Shown: positions 24,271-32,126 of the stretch, in pieces
Layout of the letters: the number at the start of each line of letters is the position of its first letter
How positions within the stretch are numbered: position 1 is the stretch's first letter
Assembly (NCBI RefSeq): GCF_046233715.1
Contig: NZ_JBJNRJ010000021.1
Span: 4,528 to 68,527, forward strand
Source: Trujillonella humicola
GTDB lineage: Bacteria; Actinomycetota; Actinomycetes; Mycobacteriales; Geodermatophilaceae
Direction: 5' to 3'
DNA: 64,000 nucleotides
Notes under the pieces: model-generated
The model's database searches: none
Seen by the model: the letters and a program-made list of their open reading frames with translations, nothing else
Told to the model about the DNA's origin: nothing
Made by a program: the position numbers and the translations under genes

Positions 24271-25157
24271 GCCCGTTCCCCGCGGAGGAACGCGATCGCA
24301 GCGGGCGTGAAGGTCTCCGGGTCCTCGAAGTGCGGCCAGTGCCTGACGCCGGGCATCTCGAGCACCCGGGAGTCCGGGATCAGCTCGGCGATCCGCCGGG
24401 CGGTGCTCTGGTACTCGGAGACGTCCTGCCCCGAGGCGATCACGAGGGTGGGCGCGGAGATCGTCGCCCACTGCTCCTCGGGGATGAGGTTGCGGTCGCG
24501 GACCTCGGCGTCCTGGAGGACGAGCAGGTGGTCGATGGTCTCGCGGGTGTCGGGACGGCGGTAGATCGCCTGCCGGAGCGCGATGAGGTCGGGCAACCGG
24601 TTGCGCTCGTCCGCGATGAGGTGGTCGAAGACCGCCTTGAGCGAGGCCCAGTCGGCCTCCTGCACGGCGCGCGTGCGCTCGGCACGGATCCGGGCCATGT
24701 TCGACGCGGTGGCGACCAGCCCCGCCGGGGACATGAGGATCAGCCGGTCCACCCGCTCGGGATGGTCGACGGCCAGCCGGGCGGCCACCCAGGCGCCGAG
24801 CGACATCGCGGCGACGTGGGCCCGGGAGATCCCGAAGGAGTCCAGGACCGCGAGGACCTGACGCACGTAGACGGGGATCTCGTAGTCGTGGTCGGGCTTC
24901 TCGGAGAACCCGTTGCCGACCATGTCGATCGCGATGCAGTGGAAGTGCTCGGCCAGGCCACCCAGGTTGGCGGCGAAGGTCTCCCAGTGACCGCCGGTCC
25001 CGTGCAGCAGCAGCAGGGCGGGAGCGTCGGGGCGGCCGGCCTCGGCGAACCGGGTGCGCACGCCGGCGGCGTCCAGGTACCCCTGCCGGAACTCCAGGTC
25101 ACGCAGATGTCCCCAGATGCTGCGGTAGCCCTCGTCGGCGTCCAGTTGCGCGGTCAC
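24267..25157 (-). CDS. Alpha/beta hydrolase, meta-cleavage product hydrolase-like (MhpC-type)
   Basis: A 296-residue alpha/beta hydrolase. It has LLLLHGTGGHWETF (oxyanion region), IDMVGNGFSEKP, the nucleophile elbow AAMSLGAW with Ser119 (Ala replacing the first Gly), a SGQD acid segment and the catalytic His in GVRHWPHFEDP. Size and pattern fit carbon-carbon hydrolases such as MhpC or HsaD that cleave the ring-fission product of an extradiol dioxygenase. It is first in the minus operon with HpaH and HpaI, which supports this role, as does mhpB at 5368. Start ATG 25157; divergent from the plus operon at 25299. Confidence 0.8.
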   Translation of the reverse strand: MTAQLDADEGYRSIWGHLRDLEFRQGYLDAAGVRTRFAEAGRPDAPALLLLHGTGGHWETFAANLGGLAEHFHCIAIDMVGNGFSEKPDHDYEIPVYVRQVLAVLDSFGISRAHVAAMSLGAWVAARLAVDHPERVDRLILMSPAGLVATASNMARIRAERTRAVQEADWASLKAVFDHLIADERNRLPDLIALRQAIYRRPDTRETIDHLLVLQDAEVRDRNLIPEEQWATISAPTLVIASGQDVSEYQSTARRIAELIPDSRVLEMPGVRHWPHFEDPETFTPAAIAFLRGERA

Positions 25158-25262
25158 GTCTCTCCTCGCTGCCCCTCGTGTCCATGTCCAGCGACCTGCG
25201 GCACACGGCCCTGATCAGCGGTGGCGCTCGCCGGGCTCCGTCGGCGGAGCCGAGGTGGCCGG

Positions 25263-25298
25263 TTGTTTCTGACAGGGAGTGTACGATAGAACGGTGCC
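25263..25298 (+). promoter_or_regulatory. Predicted promoter with operator between -35 and -10
   Basis: TTGTTT at 25263-25268 and TAGAAC at 25287-25292 are spaced by 18 bases and could be -35 and -10 elements of the plus operon. The start of transcription would then fall at about 25299, the GTG of the small first gene, giving a leaderless message. The operator-like 17-mer occupies the spacer, so bound repressor would block polymerase. Confidence 0.4.
25268..25284 (+). promoter_or_regulatory. Operator-like 17-mer between the two large operons
   Basis: TCTGACA GGG AGTGTAC matches the recurring motif with one change in the second half-site. It lies 111 bases from the start of the minus hydrolase operon and 15 bases before the plus operon, so one site could control both. 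Confidence 0.6.
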
Positions 25299-25586
25299 GT
25301 GGTCGCCGTCGATGAGCCCCCCGCTCGAGCCGTGAGCGCCGACAGGGGGAGCGGTCGCGCCGCGAGCTCGGGAGAGGTCGAGCTGGCGGTCGTGGGAAAC
25401 GAGTTCGCCACCGTGCGAGTAGCGCTGGACACCAACGGAAATAGCCCCCGCCTGCTCCTCGAAGACCTCGAGGACGGGTCGAGGATCTGGCTGTCCCCGC
25501 TCGAGCTCGCCAGCCTCTGCCTGGCCACCCCCGAGGACCGGGTGAACTGGTTGCGCGTGGGGGTCTACCGGGACGAGCGGCAGTGA
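25299..25586 (+). CDS. Small conserved-type protein, first gene of the Rieske operon
   Basis: A 95-residue protein (or 84 residues if the in-frame GTG at 25332 is used). The core reads VVGNEFATVRVALDTNGNSPRLLLED followed by WLSPLELASLC. It resembles small actinobacterial proteins often labelled dihydrodiol dehydrogenase without enzyme domains, which sit in Rieske dioxygenase clusters. There is no Rossmann motif, so that label is not informative. It overlaps the following thiolase by 4 bp and sits just after the predicted promoter. Function unknown; it may assist the dioxygenase or the aldolase complex. Confidence 0.65.
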   Translation: MVAVDEPPARAVSADRGSGRAASSGEVELAVVGNEFATVRVALDTNGNSPRLLLEDLEDGSRIWLSPLELASLCLATPEDRVNWLRVGVYRDERQ

Positions 25587-26731
25587 CCGCCCCGGCGATC
25601 GTGGGCCTCGGCCTGACGGAGATGTCACTTCGCCCCGGAGCCGAGGCGTCCCGCCTGGCCGCCGACGCGCTGGGCGCCGCCCTCGCCGACGCCGGGCTGG
25701 ACCGGGCGGACGTCGACGGGCTGCTCGTCGGGTCCAGCCAGGGTGTCCGCCCGGACCGCGTCGGGGTCGCGCTGGCGCGGCAGGCCGGCCTGGGGGACCT
25801 GCGCCTGCTCGAGCACGTCGAGATCAAGGGGGCCACCACCGTGGCCATGGTCGACCGTGCCGCCCGGGCCGTCCGCGAAGGAGCGGCCCGGGCCGTCGTC
25901 TGCGTGTTCGCCGACGCCCCCCTGCGCGCCGGTGGCTCCACCGGTTCGACCTATGCGCACAGCGGCGGCACGTCCGGCCTGCGCGGGCTGGAGCGGGCCT
26001 CCGGCCTGCTCGGCTCGGTGCCGACGTACGCGCTGCTGGCCGCTCGCTGGCTGCACCTGAACGGCGGAACGGCCGAGGACCTGTGCGCGGTCGCCGTCTC
26101 CGCCCGCGCGTGGGCGGTGGACAACCCGATCGCCGTGCAGCGCACCCCGCTCGACGCCGCCGCCTACTTCGCCAGCCCGGTCATCGCCGAGCCGCTGCGC
26201 CGCCTCGACTGCGCGCGCCCGGTGAACGGCGCGGCGGCCGTCGTCGTCACCGCCGACCCCGGAGTGGGCAGCGGCACCCGGGTGGTGGTCCGCGGCTCCG
26301 GCGCGGCCCACCCGATGCGCCGTCGCCGGTCCGGAGCCGAGTCGTGGTTCGGCGGCGGGCGCAGCGCGGTGGACGACGCGCTCGCGGCCGCGGGGATGGA
26401 CCGCGGCGACCTCGACGTGGTCGAGCTCTACGACCCCTTCAGCGTGGTCACGCTCCACCTGCTGGACGAGTACGGGCTGTGCCCGCCGGGCAAGGCCGGG
26501 CCCTTCGTCCGCGACGGCGGGACATCGCCCGGCGGCAGCCTGCCGGTCAACACCGGCGGCGGCCAGCTCTCGGGCTTCTACCTCCAGGGCATGACCCCGT
26601 TGGTGGAGGCCGTCGTGCAGCTGCGCGGCGACGGTCTCGGGCGGCAGGTGCCCGGCGCACGGACCGCCCTCGTGGGCGGTATCGGCGGGCGCCTCGACCA
26701 CCACGCGGCGCTGGTTCTGGAGGCGTCGTGA
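25583..26731 (+). CDS. Thiolase-fold retro-aldolase candidate (Ltp2/IpfD-like)
   Basis: A 382-residue SCP-x-like thiolase homologue. Where thiolases carry the nucleophilic Cys it reads IKGATTVAM (81-89), and where they carry HDxF it reads ELYDPF with Tyr283. A further tyrosine, Tyr333 in LSGFYLQGM, matches a position important in Ltp2. The C-terminal loop reads TALVGGIGG, again with no Cys. GTG 25583 overlaps the small gene by 4 bp, and the DUF35 partner follows with 4-bp overlap. In the ibuprofen system the equivalent pair (IpfD/IpfE) removes the acyl side chain after dioxygenation of the CoA ester. I infer the same type of reaction here. Confidence 0.85.
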   Translation: MTAPAIVGLGLTEMSLRPGAEASRLAADALGAALADAGLDRADVDGLLVGSSQGVRPDRVGVALARQAGLGDLRLLEHVEIKGATTVAMVDRAARAVREGAARAVVCVFADAPLRAGGSTGSTYAHSGGTSGLRGLERASGLLGSVPTYALLAARWLHLNGGTAEDLCAVAVSARAWAVDNPIAVQRTPLDAAAYFASPVIAEPLRRLDCARPVNGAAAVVVTADPGVGSGTRVVVRGSGAAHPMRRRRSGAESWFGGGRSAVDDALAAAGMDRGDLDVVELYDPFSVVTLHLLDEYGLCPPGKAGPFVRDGGTSPGGSLPVNTGGGQLSGFYLQGMTPLVEAVVQLRGDGLGRQVPGARTALVGGIGGRLDHHAALVLEAS

Positions 26732-27180
26732 CCGATCCCGGACCGGCCGCGGACTGGCTGCTGGACCCCGGCCTCGCCCCGCAGACCGACGGCCACCTGG
26801 CGCCGCTGTACGCCGGCGCCGCAGCGGGCCGGCTGACGCTCCCCCGGTGCGCGTCCTGCGACCTGCCCCTGGAGCTCGAGCAGCAGGTGTGCGACGGCTG
26901 TGGCGGCGACGTCGTCGCCTGGCACGACGAGGTTCCGGAGGGGACCGTCCACAGCGTGACCACGGTGCACCGGCGCGAGCCCGGCCTGGTACTCGTCGAC
27001 CGTCCGTACGTGGTCGCCGACGTCGAGCTGGCCGGCGGCCACCGGCTGCTGATGGCCGGCGTACACCCCTGCCCGGCCCCGGCCATCGGCTCCCCGGTGA
27101 CCGTCGCCTTCCGCCACCTCGGGGGCGTCGCGCTCCCCGCGTTCGTCCCCCCACCCCTCTCCCCCGAGCAGGAGCTCTGA
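26728..27180 (+). CDS. DUF35 OB-fold/zinc-ribbon partner (IpfE/ChsH2-like)
   Basis: A 150-residue DUF35 protein with a zinc ribbon (C41-x2-C44 and C55-x2-C58) and an OB-fold domain (VHSVTTVHR through VTVAFRHLG). Such proteins bind thiolase-type aldolases and help position the CoA substrate. GTG 26728 overlaps the thiolase stop by 4 bp, so a heteromeric complex is very likely. A short N-terminal extension precedes the ribbon, as in other family members. It is followed two bases later by the Rieske alpha subunit. Confidence 0.85.
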   Translation: MTDPGPAADWLLDPGLAPQTDGHLAPLYAGAAAGRLTLPRCASCDLPLELEQQVCDGCGGDVVAWHDEVPEGTVHSVTTVHRREPGLVLVDRPYVVADVELAGGHRLLMAGVHPCPAPAIGSPVTVAFRHLGGVALPAFVPPPLSPEQEL

Positions 27181-27182
27181 CG

Positions 27183-28469
27183 ATGACGGAACTGGACACA
27201 CGCCCAGCCCGGACACGGGTCGACGACCTCGTCCGCCCGGACCGGGTGTCCGGGGCGGTCTACACCGATCCCGAGGTCTTCGAGCTGGAGATGCAGCGCA
27301 TCTTCCGGGAGGGCTGGGTGTACGTCGGCCACGACAGCGAGATCCCCGAGCCGGGCGACTACGTGACCCGCCGGATCGGCCGCGAGCCGGTCGTCTTCGT
27401 CCGCGGCAAGGACGACGAGGTCCGCGTGCTGCTCAACCGCTGCAGCCACCGCGGCAACCGGCTCTGCAACGCGGAGAAGGGCAACTCCAGCACCTTCCGC
27501 TGCCCGTACCACGGCTGGACCTTCGCGAACTCCGGTGAACTCATCGGGGTCCCCATGCGCCAGGGCTACGGCGAGCGCCTCTCGGCCGTCCGCGACGAGC
27601 TGGGGCTGGCCCCGGCGCCCCGCGTCGACAGCTACGGCGGTTTCGTGTTCGCATCGCTGACCGGTGGCGGGATCAGCCTGCGCGAGCACCTGGGCAGGGC
27701 CACGGTCGCCATCGACCGGCTGCTCGCCCTCTCCCCCACCGGGACCCTCGACCTGCGTGCCGGCTGGATGAAGCACCACCAGCAGTGCAACTGGAAGATG
27801 GTCATGGAGAACAACGTGGACGGCTACCACGCGCTGTTCACCCACCAGTCGGTCTACGACGCCGTCCGCCCGGCCAAGGTCTCCCACGTGCCCACCAAGG
27901 TCGAGGTCTACGTGCGCGACCTCGGCAACGGCCACTCCGAGATCGACTACGCCGCCGAGTACACCCGGCTCGACGACGAGTTCGTGTGGTTCGGCCGGGC
28001 GCCGCGGGAGAAGCTGCCGCGCTACGTCGCGGCCATGGAGGAGGCGCACGGCCCCGAGGCCACGCACCGGGCGTTCGTCGTCGGCCCGCCGCACACGCTG
28101 ATCTTCCCGAACCTGTTCCTCGCCGAGATGAACATCATGACGGTGGAGCCGCTGGGTCCGGGCGAGACGATCGCGTACACGACGCCGGCGCTGATCCCCG
28201 GCATGGACGAGATGAACGAGCGGATGCTCCGGCGCACCGAGGGTGCCATGGGCCCCGCCGGCTTCCTGATCGCCGACGACGGCGAGATCGGCATGCGCAA
28301 CCAGTTCGGCCTGGCCGCCCGGGACCCCGAGTGGATCATGCTCAGCCGCGGCATCGAGACCGACGTCGAGGACGAGACCGGCATCGTCAACCACGACAAG
28401 AGCGCGGAGACCCCGCAGCGCGGCTGGTGGAAGCACTGGGCCGGGGTCCTGAACGGAGAGCAGGCATGA
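27183..28469 (+). CDS. Rieske ring-hydroxylating dioxygenase alpha subunit
   Basis: A 428-residue large subunit of a Rieske non-haem iron oxygenase. The [2Fe-2S] ligands are C87-x-H89 and C107-x2-H110 (CPYHGW). The mononuclear iron site is seen in ENNVDGYHALFTH, with the bridging Asp213 and ligands His216 and His221. It is similar in layout to benzoate/cumate-type oxygenases. Together with the beta subunit it should insert both atoms of O2 into an aromatic ring to give a cis-dihydrodiol. Placement after a thiolase-DUF35 pair and before CoA ligases is the arrangement of IpfAB, which acts on an aryl-acyl-CoA. Electrons probably come from the reductase at 43475. Confidence 0.9.
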   Translation: MTELDTRPARTRVDDLVRPDRVSGAVYTDPEVFELEMQRIFREGWVYVGHDSEIPEPGDYVTRRIGREPVVFVRGKDDEVRVLLNRCSHRGNRLCNAEKGNSSTFRCPYHGWTFANSGELIGVPMRQGYGERLSAVRDELGLAPAPRVDSYGGFVFASLTGGGISLREHLGRATVAIDRLLALSPTGTLDLRAGWMKHHQQCNWKMVMENNVDGYHALFTHQSVYDAVRPAKVSHVPTKVEVYVRDLGNGHSEIDYAAEYTRLDDEFVWFGRAPREKLPRYVAAMEEAHGPEATHRAFVVGPPHTLIFPNLFLAEMNIMTVEPLGPGETIAYTTPALIPGMDEMNERMLRRTEGAMGPAGFLIADDGEIGMRNQFGLAARDPEWIMLSRGIETDVEDETGIVNHDKSAETPQRGWWKHWAGVLNGEQA

Positions 28470-28978
28470 CCGCCGTCGCATCCGGGACGACTCCCCCGCT
28501 GGCACTGGAGCTCGCCGTCGAGGCGTTCCTCTACCGGGAGGCACGCCTGGCCGACGAGGCCCGGTACTCCGAGTGGGAGGAGCTCTGGGAGGACGACGGC
28601 CTGTACTGGGTGCCGATGGGCCCCGACGACGACCCGAAGGTCGACCTCTCCTACGTCTACGACAACCGGCGCCGCATCACGAGCCGGATCGCGCAGCTCA
28701 AGTCCGGCGCCCGGCACTCGCAGACGCCGCCGTCGGTCATGCGCCGGATGCTGGCCAACCTCGAGGTGCTCGACAGCAGCGCCGACGACCGGGGCACGAC
28801 GGTCACCGTCGGCGCCAACTTCGTCCTCCACGAGTACCGCTACGCGATGAACATCTGGGCCGGACGGGTGATCTACCGCGTCCGCGTCCGCCCGGACGGC
28901 GACCTGGGCCTCGTCGGCAAGACCGTCCACCTGGTGAACGCCGGCGGCCCCGTGCCGACGCTGGCGTTCCTGATCTGA
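28466..28978 (+). CDS. Rieske ring-hydroxylating dioxygenase beta subunit
   Basis: A 170-residue small subunit with the cystatin/NTF2-like fold of aromatic dioxygenase beta chains. Typical segments are VEAFLYREARLADEARYSEWEELWEDDGLYWVPMG near the start and the RIYD-like YDNRRRITSRIAQLKSG. It shapes the alpha3beta3 hexamer and does not bind iron. ATG overlaps the alpha stop by 4 bp, so the subunits are coupled in translation. Confidence 0.9.
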   Translation: MTAVASGTTPPLALELAVEAFLYREARLADEARYSEWEELWEDDGLYWVPMGPDDDPKVDLSYVYDNRRRITSRIAQLKSGARHSQTPPSVMRRMLANLEVLDSSADDRGTTVTVGANFVLHEYRYAMNIWAGRVIYRVRVRPDGDLGLVGKTVHLVNAGGPVPTLAFLI

Positions 28979-28986
28979 GGACAGCC

Positions 28987-30537
28987 ATGCTCGTCGGAGA
29001 CATCGCGCGCCGGAACTGCCGCCGCTACCCCACCAAGACGGCCGTCGTCAGCGGGGACACCCGGCTCTCCTGGTCCGCCGTGGACGAGCGCGCCAACCGG
29101 CTGGCGACCCACCTGCTGGCGCAGGGACTGGTCCCCGGTGACCGGGTCGCCATCTGCTCCCGGAACACCGCCGAGTGGCCCGAGATGAGCTTCGGCCTGG
29201 CCAAGGCCGGGCTCGTGGCCGTGCCGCTCAACATCCGGCTGTCGTCCCCGGAGATCGCCCACATCCTGGCCGACTCCGGTGCCCGCGCCGGCATCCTGCA
29301 CAGCGAGCAGGCACCGGTCGCCGCCGATCCCTTCGGCGCGCTGGAGCACGTGCTGCAGATCGGCGGCACGGACGCGGGACGCGACTACGAGAGATCGCTC
29401 GCAGCGGGACGGGCGGTCGACCCGACGCCGGCGGACCAGCGTCCCGACGACGCCCAGTTCATCCTCTACACGAGCGGCACCACCGGGCACCCCAAGGGGG
29501 TCGTCCACTCGCACCGGGCGATGCTGGCCCAGGCGGCCGACACCGCGATCGTCACCGAGGCCCGCCACGACGACGTCACCCTCGGGACGACCCCGTCGTT
29601 CACCGCCGGCGGCATGATCCGGACGGTCGCCGGCCTCTACCTGGGCCAGACCCTCGTGCTGCACCCGAAGTTCGACCCCGACGCCGTCGTCGACGAGATC
29701 GAGCGCAGCCGGGTCACGATGACGACGTTCATCCCGACCATGCTCATGCGCACGCTGAAGGTGCTGACGGAGCATCCGCGGGACGTGTCCAGCCTGCGGC
29801 GGATCAGCTACGGCTCCGCGCCCGTGCCGCCCGGCCTGGCCGAGGAGGCCATGGCCCGCCTCGGGTGCGACCTCCAGCAGCGGTACGGGCTGACCGAGGC
29901 CGGCGGCCAGGCGACCATCCTCACGCCGGAGGACCACCGCCGGGCCGTCGCCGGCGAGGAGCAGCTGCTCGCCTCCTGCGGACGCGAGACCCCCTTCGCC
30001 GAGATCGCGATCGTCGACGACGAGGGGCGGCCGCTGCCGCCGGGTGAGACCGGCGAGATCGTCATCCGCTCCGACGCCGTCGCGCTGGGCTACTGGAACC
30101 GGCCCGAGGCGACGGCCGCGACCTTCCGCCCCGAGGGACTGTTCTCCGGCGACCTGGGCTGGCTCGACGAGGCGGGGTACCTCTACATCGCCGGCCGCAA
30201 GACCGACATGGTCATCTCCGGGGGCTTCAACGTGTACCCCGCCGAGATCGAGCGGGTCATCGCCGGGCACCCGGCCGTCGACCTGGTCACCGTGGTCGGC
30301 GTGCCCGACCCGGAGTGGGGAGAGACCCCGGTGGCGGTCGTCGTGGCGAAGGGGGATCCGGATCCGACGCTGGCGGAGCAGCTGAAGGAGCTGTGCCGGG
30401 GCAACCTGGCCGGCTACAAGCAGCCCCGGCGCTTCGAGTTCCGGCCCTCCCTCCCCCTCGGCCCCGCCGGGAAGATCCTCAAGCGGGAGGTCCGCGCCGG
30501 CCTGCTCGCGCCCGCCGGCTCGGAGACGCCGGCGTGA
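28987..30537 (+). CDS. AMP-dependent acyl-CoA ligase (IpfF-like position)
   Basis: A 516-residue ANL-superfamily acyl-CoA ligase. The P-loop YTSGTTGHPKG is at about 161-171, the adenylate motif reads QQRYGLTEAGG, the hinge reads IAGRKTDMVISGGFNVYPAEIE, and the C-terminal catalytic lysine lies in PAGKILKRE. It would activate an aryl- or alkyl-carboxylic acid before ring dioxygenation. Eight bases separate it from the dioxygenase beta gene and it overlaps the next ligase by 4 bp (GTGA). Its place matches ipfF, the ligase of the ibuprofen pathway, though the order of genes differs. Confidence 0.85.
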   Translation: MLVGDIARRNCRRYPTKTAVVSGDTRLSWSAVDERANRLATHLLAQGLVPGDRVAICSRNTAEWPEMSFGLAKAGLVAVPLNIRLSSPEIAHILADSGARAGILHSEQAPVAADPFGALEHVLQIGGTDAGRDYERSLAAGRAVDPTPADQRPDDAQFILYTSGTTGHPKGVVHSHRAMLAQAADTAIVTEARHDDVTLGTTPSFTAGGMIRTVAGLYLGQTLVLHPKFDPDAVVDEIERSRVTMTTFIPTMLMRTLKVLTEHPRDVSSLRRISYGSAPVPPGLAEEAMARLGCDLQQRYGLTEAGGQATILTPEDHRRAVAGEEQLLASCGRETPFAEIAIVDDEGRPLPPGETGEIVIRSDAVALGYWNRPEATAATFRPEGLFSGDLGWLDEAGYLYIAGRKTDMVISGGFNVYPAEIERVIAGHPAVDLVTVVGVPDPEWGETPVAVVVAKGDPDPTLAEQLKELCRGNLAGYKQPRRFEFRPSLPLGPAGKILKREVRAGLLAPAGSETPA

Positions 30538-32126
30538 CCGCCGTCGCCGGGACCCGCCAACCCGGCAGCTGGCGGCCGGAGTTCGAGGCGGACACCGTGT
30601 GGGCCCTGCTGCGCGAGCGGGCGCGGCTCACCCCCGACGGCCTGTTCGCGGTGGACGAGCACCGCCGCGTGCTGACCTTCGCCGAGCTGCGCGCCGCCGT
30701 GGAACGCACGGCCGCGGGACTGACCCGGCTCGGGATCCGGCCCGGGGACGTCGTCTCCTGGCAGCTGCCCAACGGGTTCGACACCATCACCCTGTCGCTC
30801 GCGCTCGCCCGCCTGGGGGCGGTGCAGAACCCGCTGATCATGATGCTGCGCGAGCGCGACCTGACCTTCATCTGCCGGCAGGCGGGAACCCGCTGGCTCG
30901 TCGTCCCCGGCGAGTTCCGCGGCACCGACCACGCCGCGATGGCCGCAGCGGTCGCCGGGCAGCTGCCCGGCCTGCAGGTGCTGTCGACCGTCGGTGGCCT
31001 CCCGACGGCCGACCCCGCCCACGTCCGGCTGCCTCCGGAGCCCGGGTCGCCGGCCGTGGGCTCGGAGGTGCGCTGGCTCTTCTACACGTCGGGCACCACG
31101 TCCGACCCGAAGGGGGCCCGGCACAGCGACCGCACACTCATCGCCGCCTCGGACACCTTCTGCGCCAACCTGCACGTCACCTCGGCCGACCAGACCGCGA
31201 CGCTCCTCCCCCTCGCCCACGTCGGCGGCGTCGCGCACATCCTGACCAGCCTGCGCACCGGCAGCAGCATGGTCACCAGCGCCGTCTTCGACCCGGTCGC
31301 GACCGTCGACCTCCTCCGCGAGCAGCGGATCACGCTGCTCGGCTCGGGGCTGCCCTTCGTCCGCGCCTACCTGGCCCGCCAGCGGGCGGAGCCCGGCACC
31401 CGGCTGTTCCCGCACGTCCGCGCCACCCTCTTCGGCGGCGCCGGCCGCCCGGCGTCGATCCACGAGGAGATCAAGCGCGAGCTGGGCGGGGTGGGCGCGG
31501 TCTCCGGCTACGGGCTGACCGAGTGCCCGTACCTGACGTGGGGCACGCCCGAGGACAGCGACCGCGCCCACGCGACGGCGGAGGGCAGGCCCGGGCCCGG
31601 CGGGGAGATCCGCGTCCTCCGCTCCGACGGCAGCGCCGCGGGCACCGGCGAGGAGGGCGAGCTCCGCGTCCGCGCACCGCAGCTCATGCTCGGCTACGTC
31701 GACTCCGCGCTGGACGCCGACGCCTTCGACGACCAGGGGTTCTTCCGCACCGGTGACCTCGGCTTCGTCGACGGCGAGGGCGTGCTCACGGTCACGGGCC
31801 GGATCAAGGACATCATCATCCGCAAGATGGAGAACATCTCCGCCCGCGAGGTGGAGGAGCACCTGATCACCCATCCGGCCGTCGCCGATGTCGCCGTGAT
31901 CGGCCTGCCGGACCCGGAGACCGGCGAGCGGGCCTGCGCCGTCGTCGTCCCGGTCGATCCGGACGCTCCGCCCACCCTGGCCGCCCTGACCGGCCACCTG
32001 GCCGCCCGCGGCCTGTCCACCCGCAAGTTCCCCGAGCAGCTCGAAGTGCTCGGCGACCTGCCCCGCAACGCGATGGGCAAGGTCGTGAAGCGGGAACTGA
32101 CCAGCCGCTACGGAGGCGCCCGGTGA
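30534..32126 (+). CDS. AMP-dependent acyl-CoA ligase (second, divergent)
   Basis: A 530-residue ANL ligase, clearly different from its neighbour. The P-loop reads FYTSGTTSDPKG, with Ser in place of the usual Gly, and the adenylate motif reads SGYGLTECPYLTWG. The hinge is TGRIKDIIIRKMENISAREVE and the C-terminal lysine lies in RNAMGKVVKRE. The RKMENIS hinge is common in cyclohexanecarboxylate-CoA-ligase-type FadDs. It overlaps both neighbours by 4 bp. It may activate a second acid intermediate, for example one released after ring opening. Confidence 0.85.
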   Translation: MTAVAGTRQPGSWRPEFEADTVWALLRERARLTPDGLFAVDEHRRVLTFAELRAAVERTAAGLTRLGIRPGDVVSWQLPNGFDTITLSLALARLGAVQNPLIMMLRERDLTFICRQAGTRWLVVPGEFRGTDHAAMAAAVAGQLPGLQVLSTVGGLPTADPAHVRLPPEPGSPAVGSEVRWLFYTSGTTSDPKGARHSDRTLIAASDTFCANLHVTSADQTATLLPLAHVGGVAHILTSLRTGSSMVTSAVFDPVATVDLLREQRITLLGSGLPFVRAYLARQRAEPGTRLFPHVRATLFGGAGRPASIHEEIKRELGGVGAVSGYGLTECPYLTWGTPEDSDRAHATAEGRPGPGGEIRVLRSDGSAAGTGEEGELRVRAPQLMLGYVDSALDADAFDDQGFFRTGDLGFVDGEGVLTVTGRIKDIIIRKMENISAREVEEHLITHPAVADVAVIGLPDPETGERACAVVVPVDPDAPPTLAALTGHLAARGLSTRKFPEQLEVLGDLPRNAMGKVVKRELTSRYGGAR

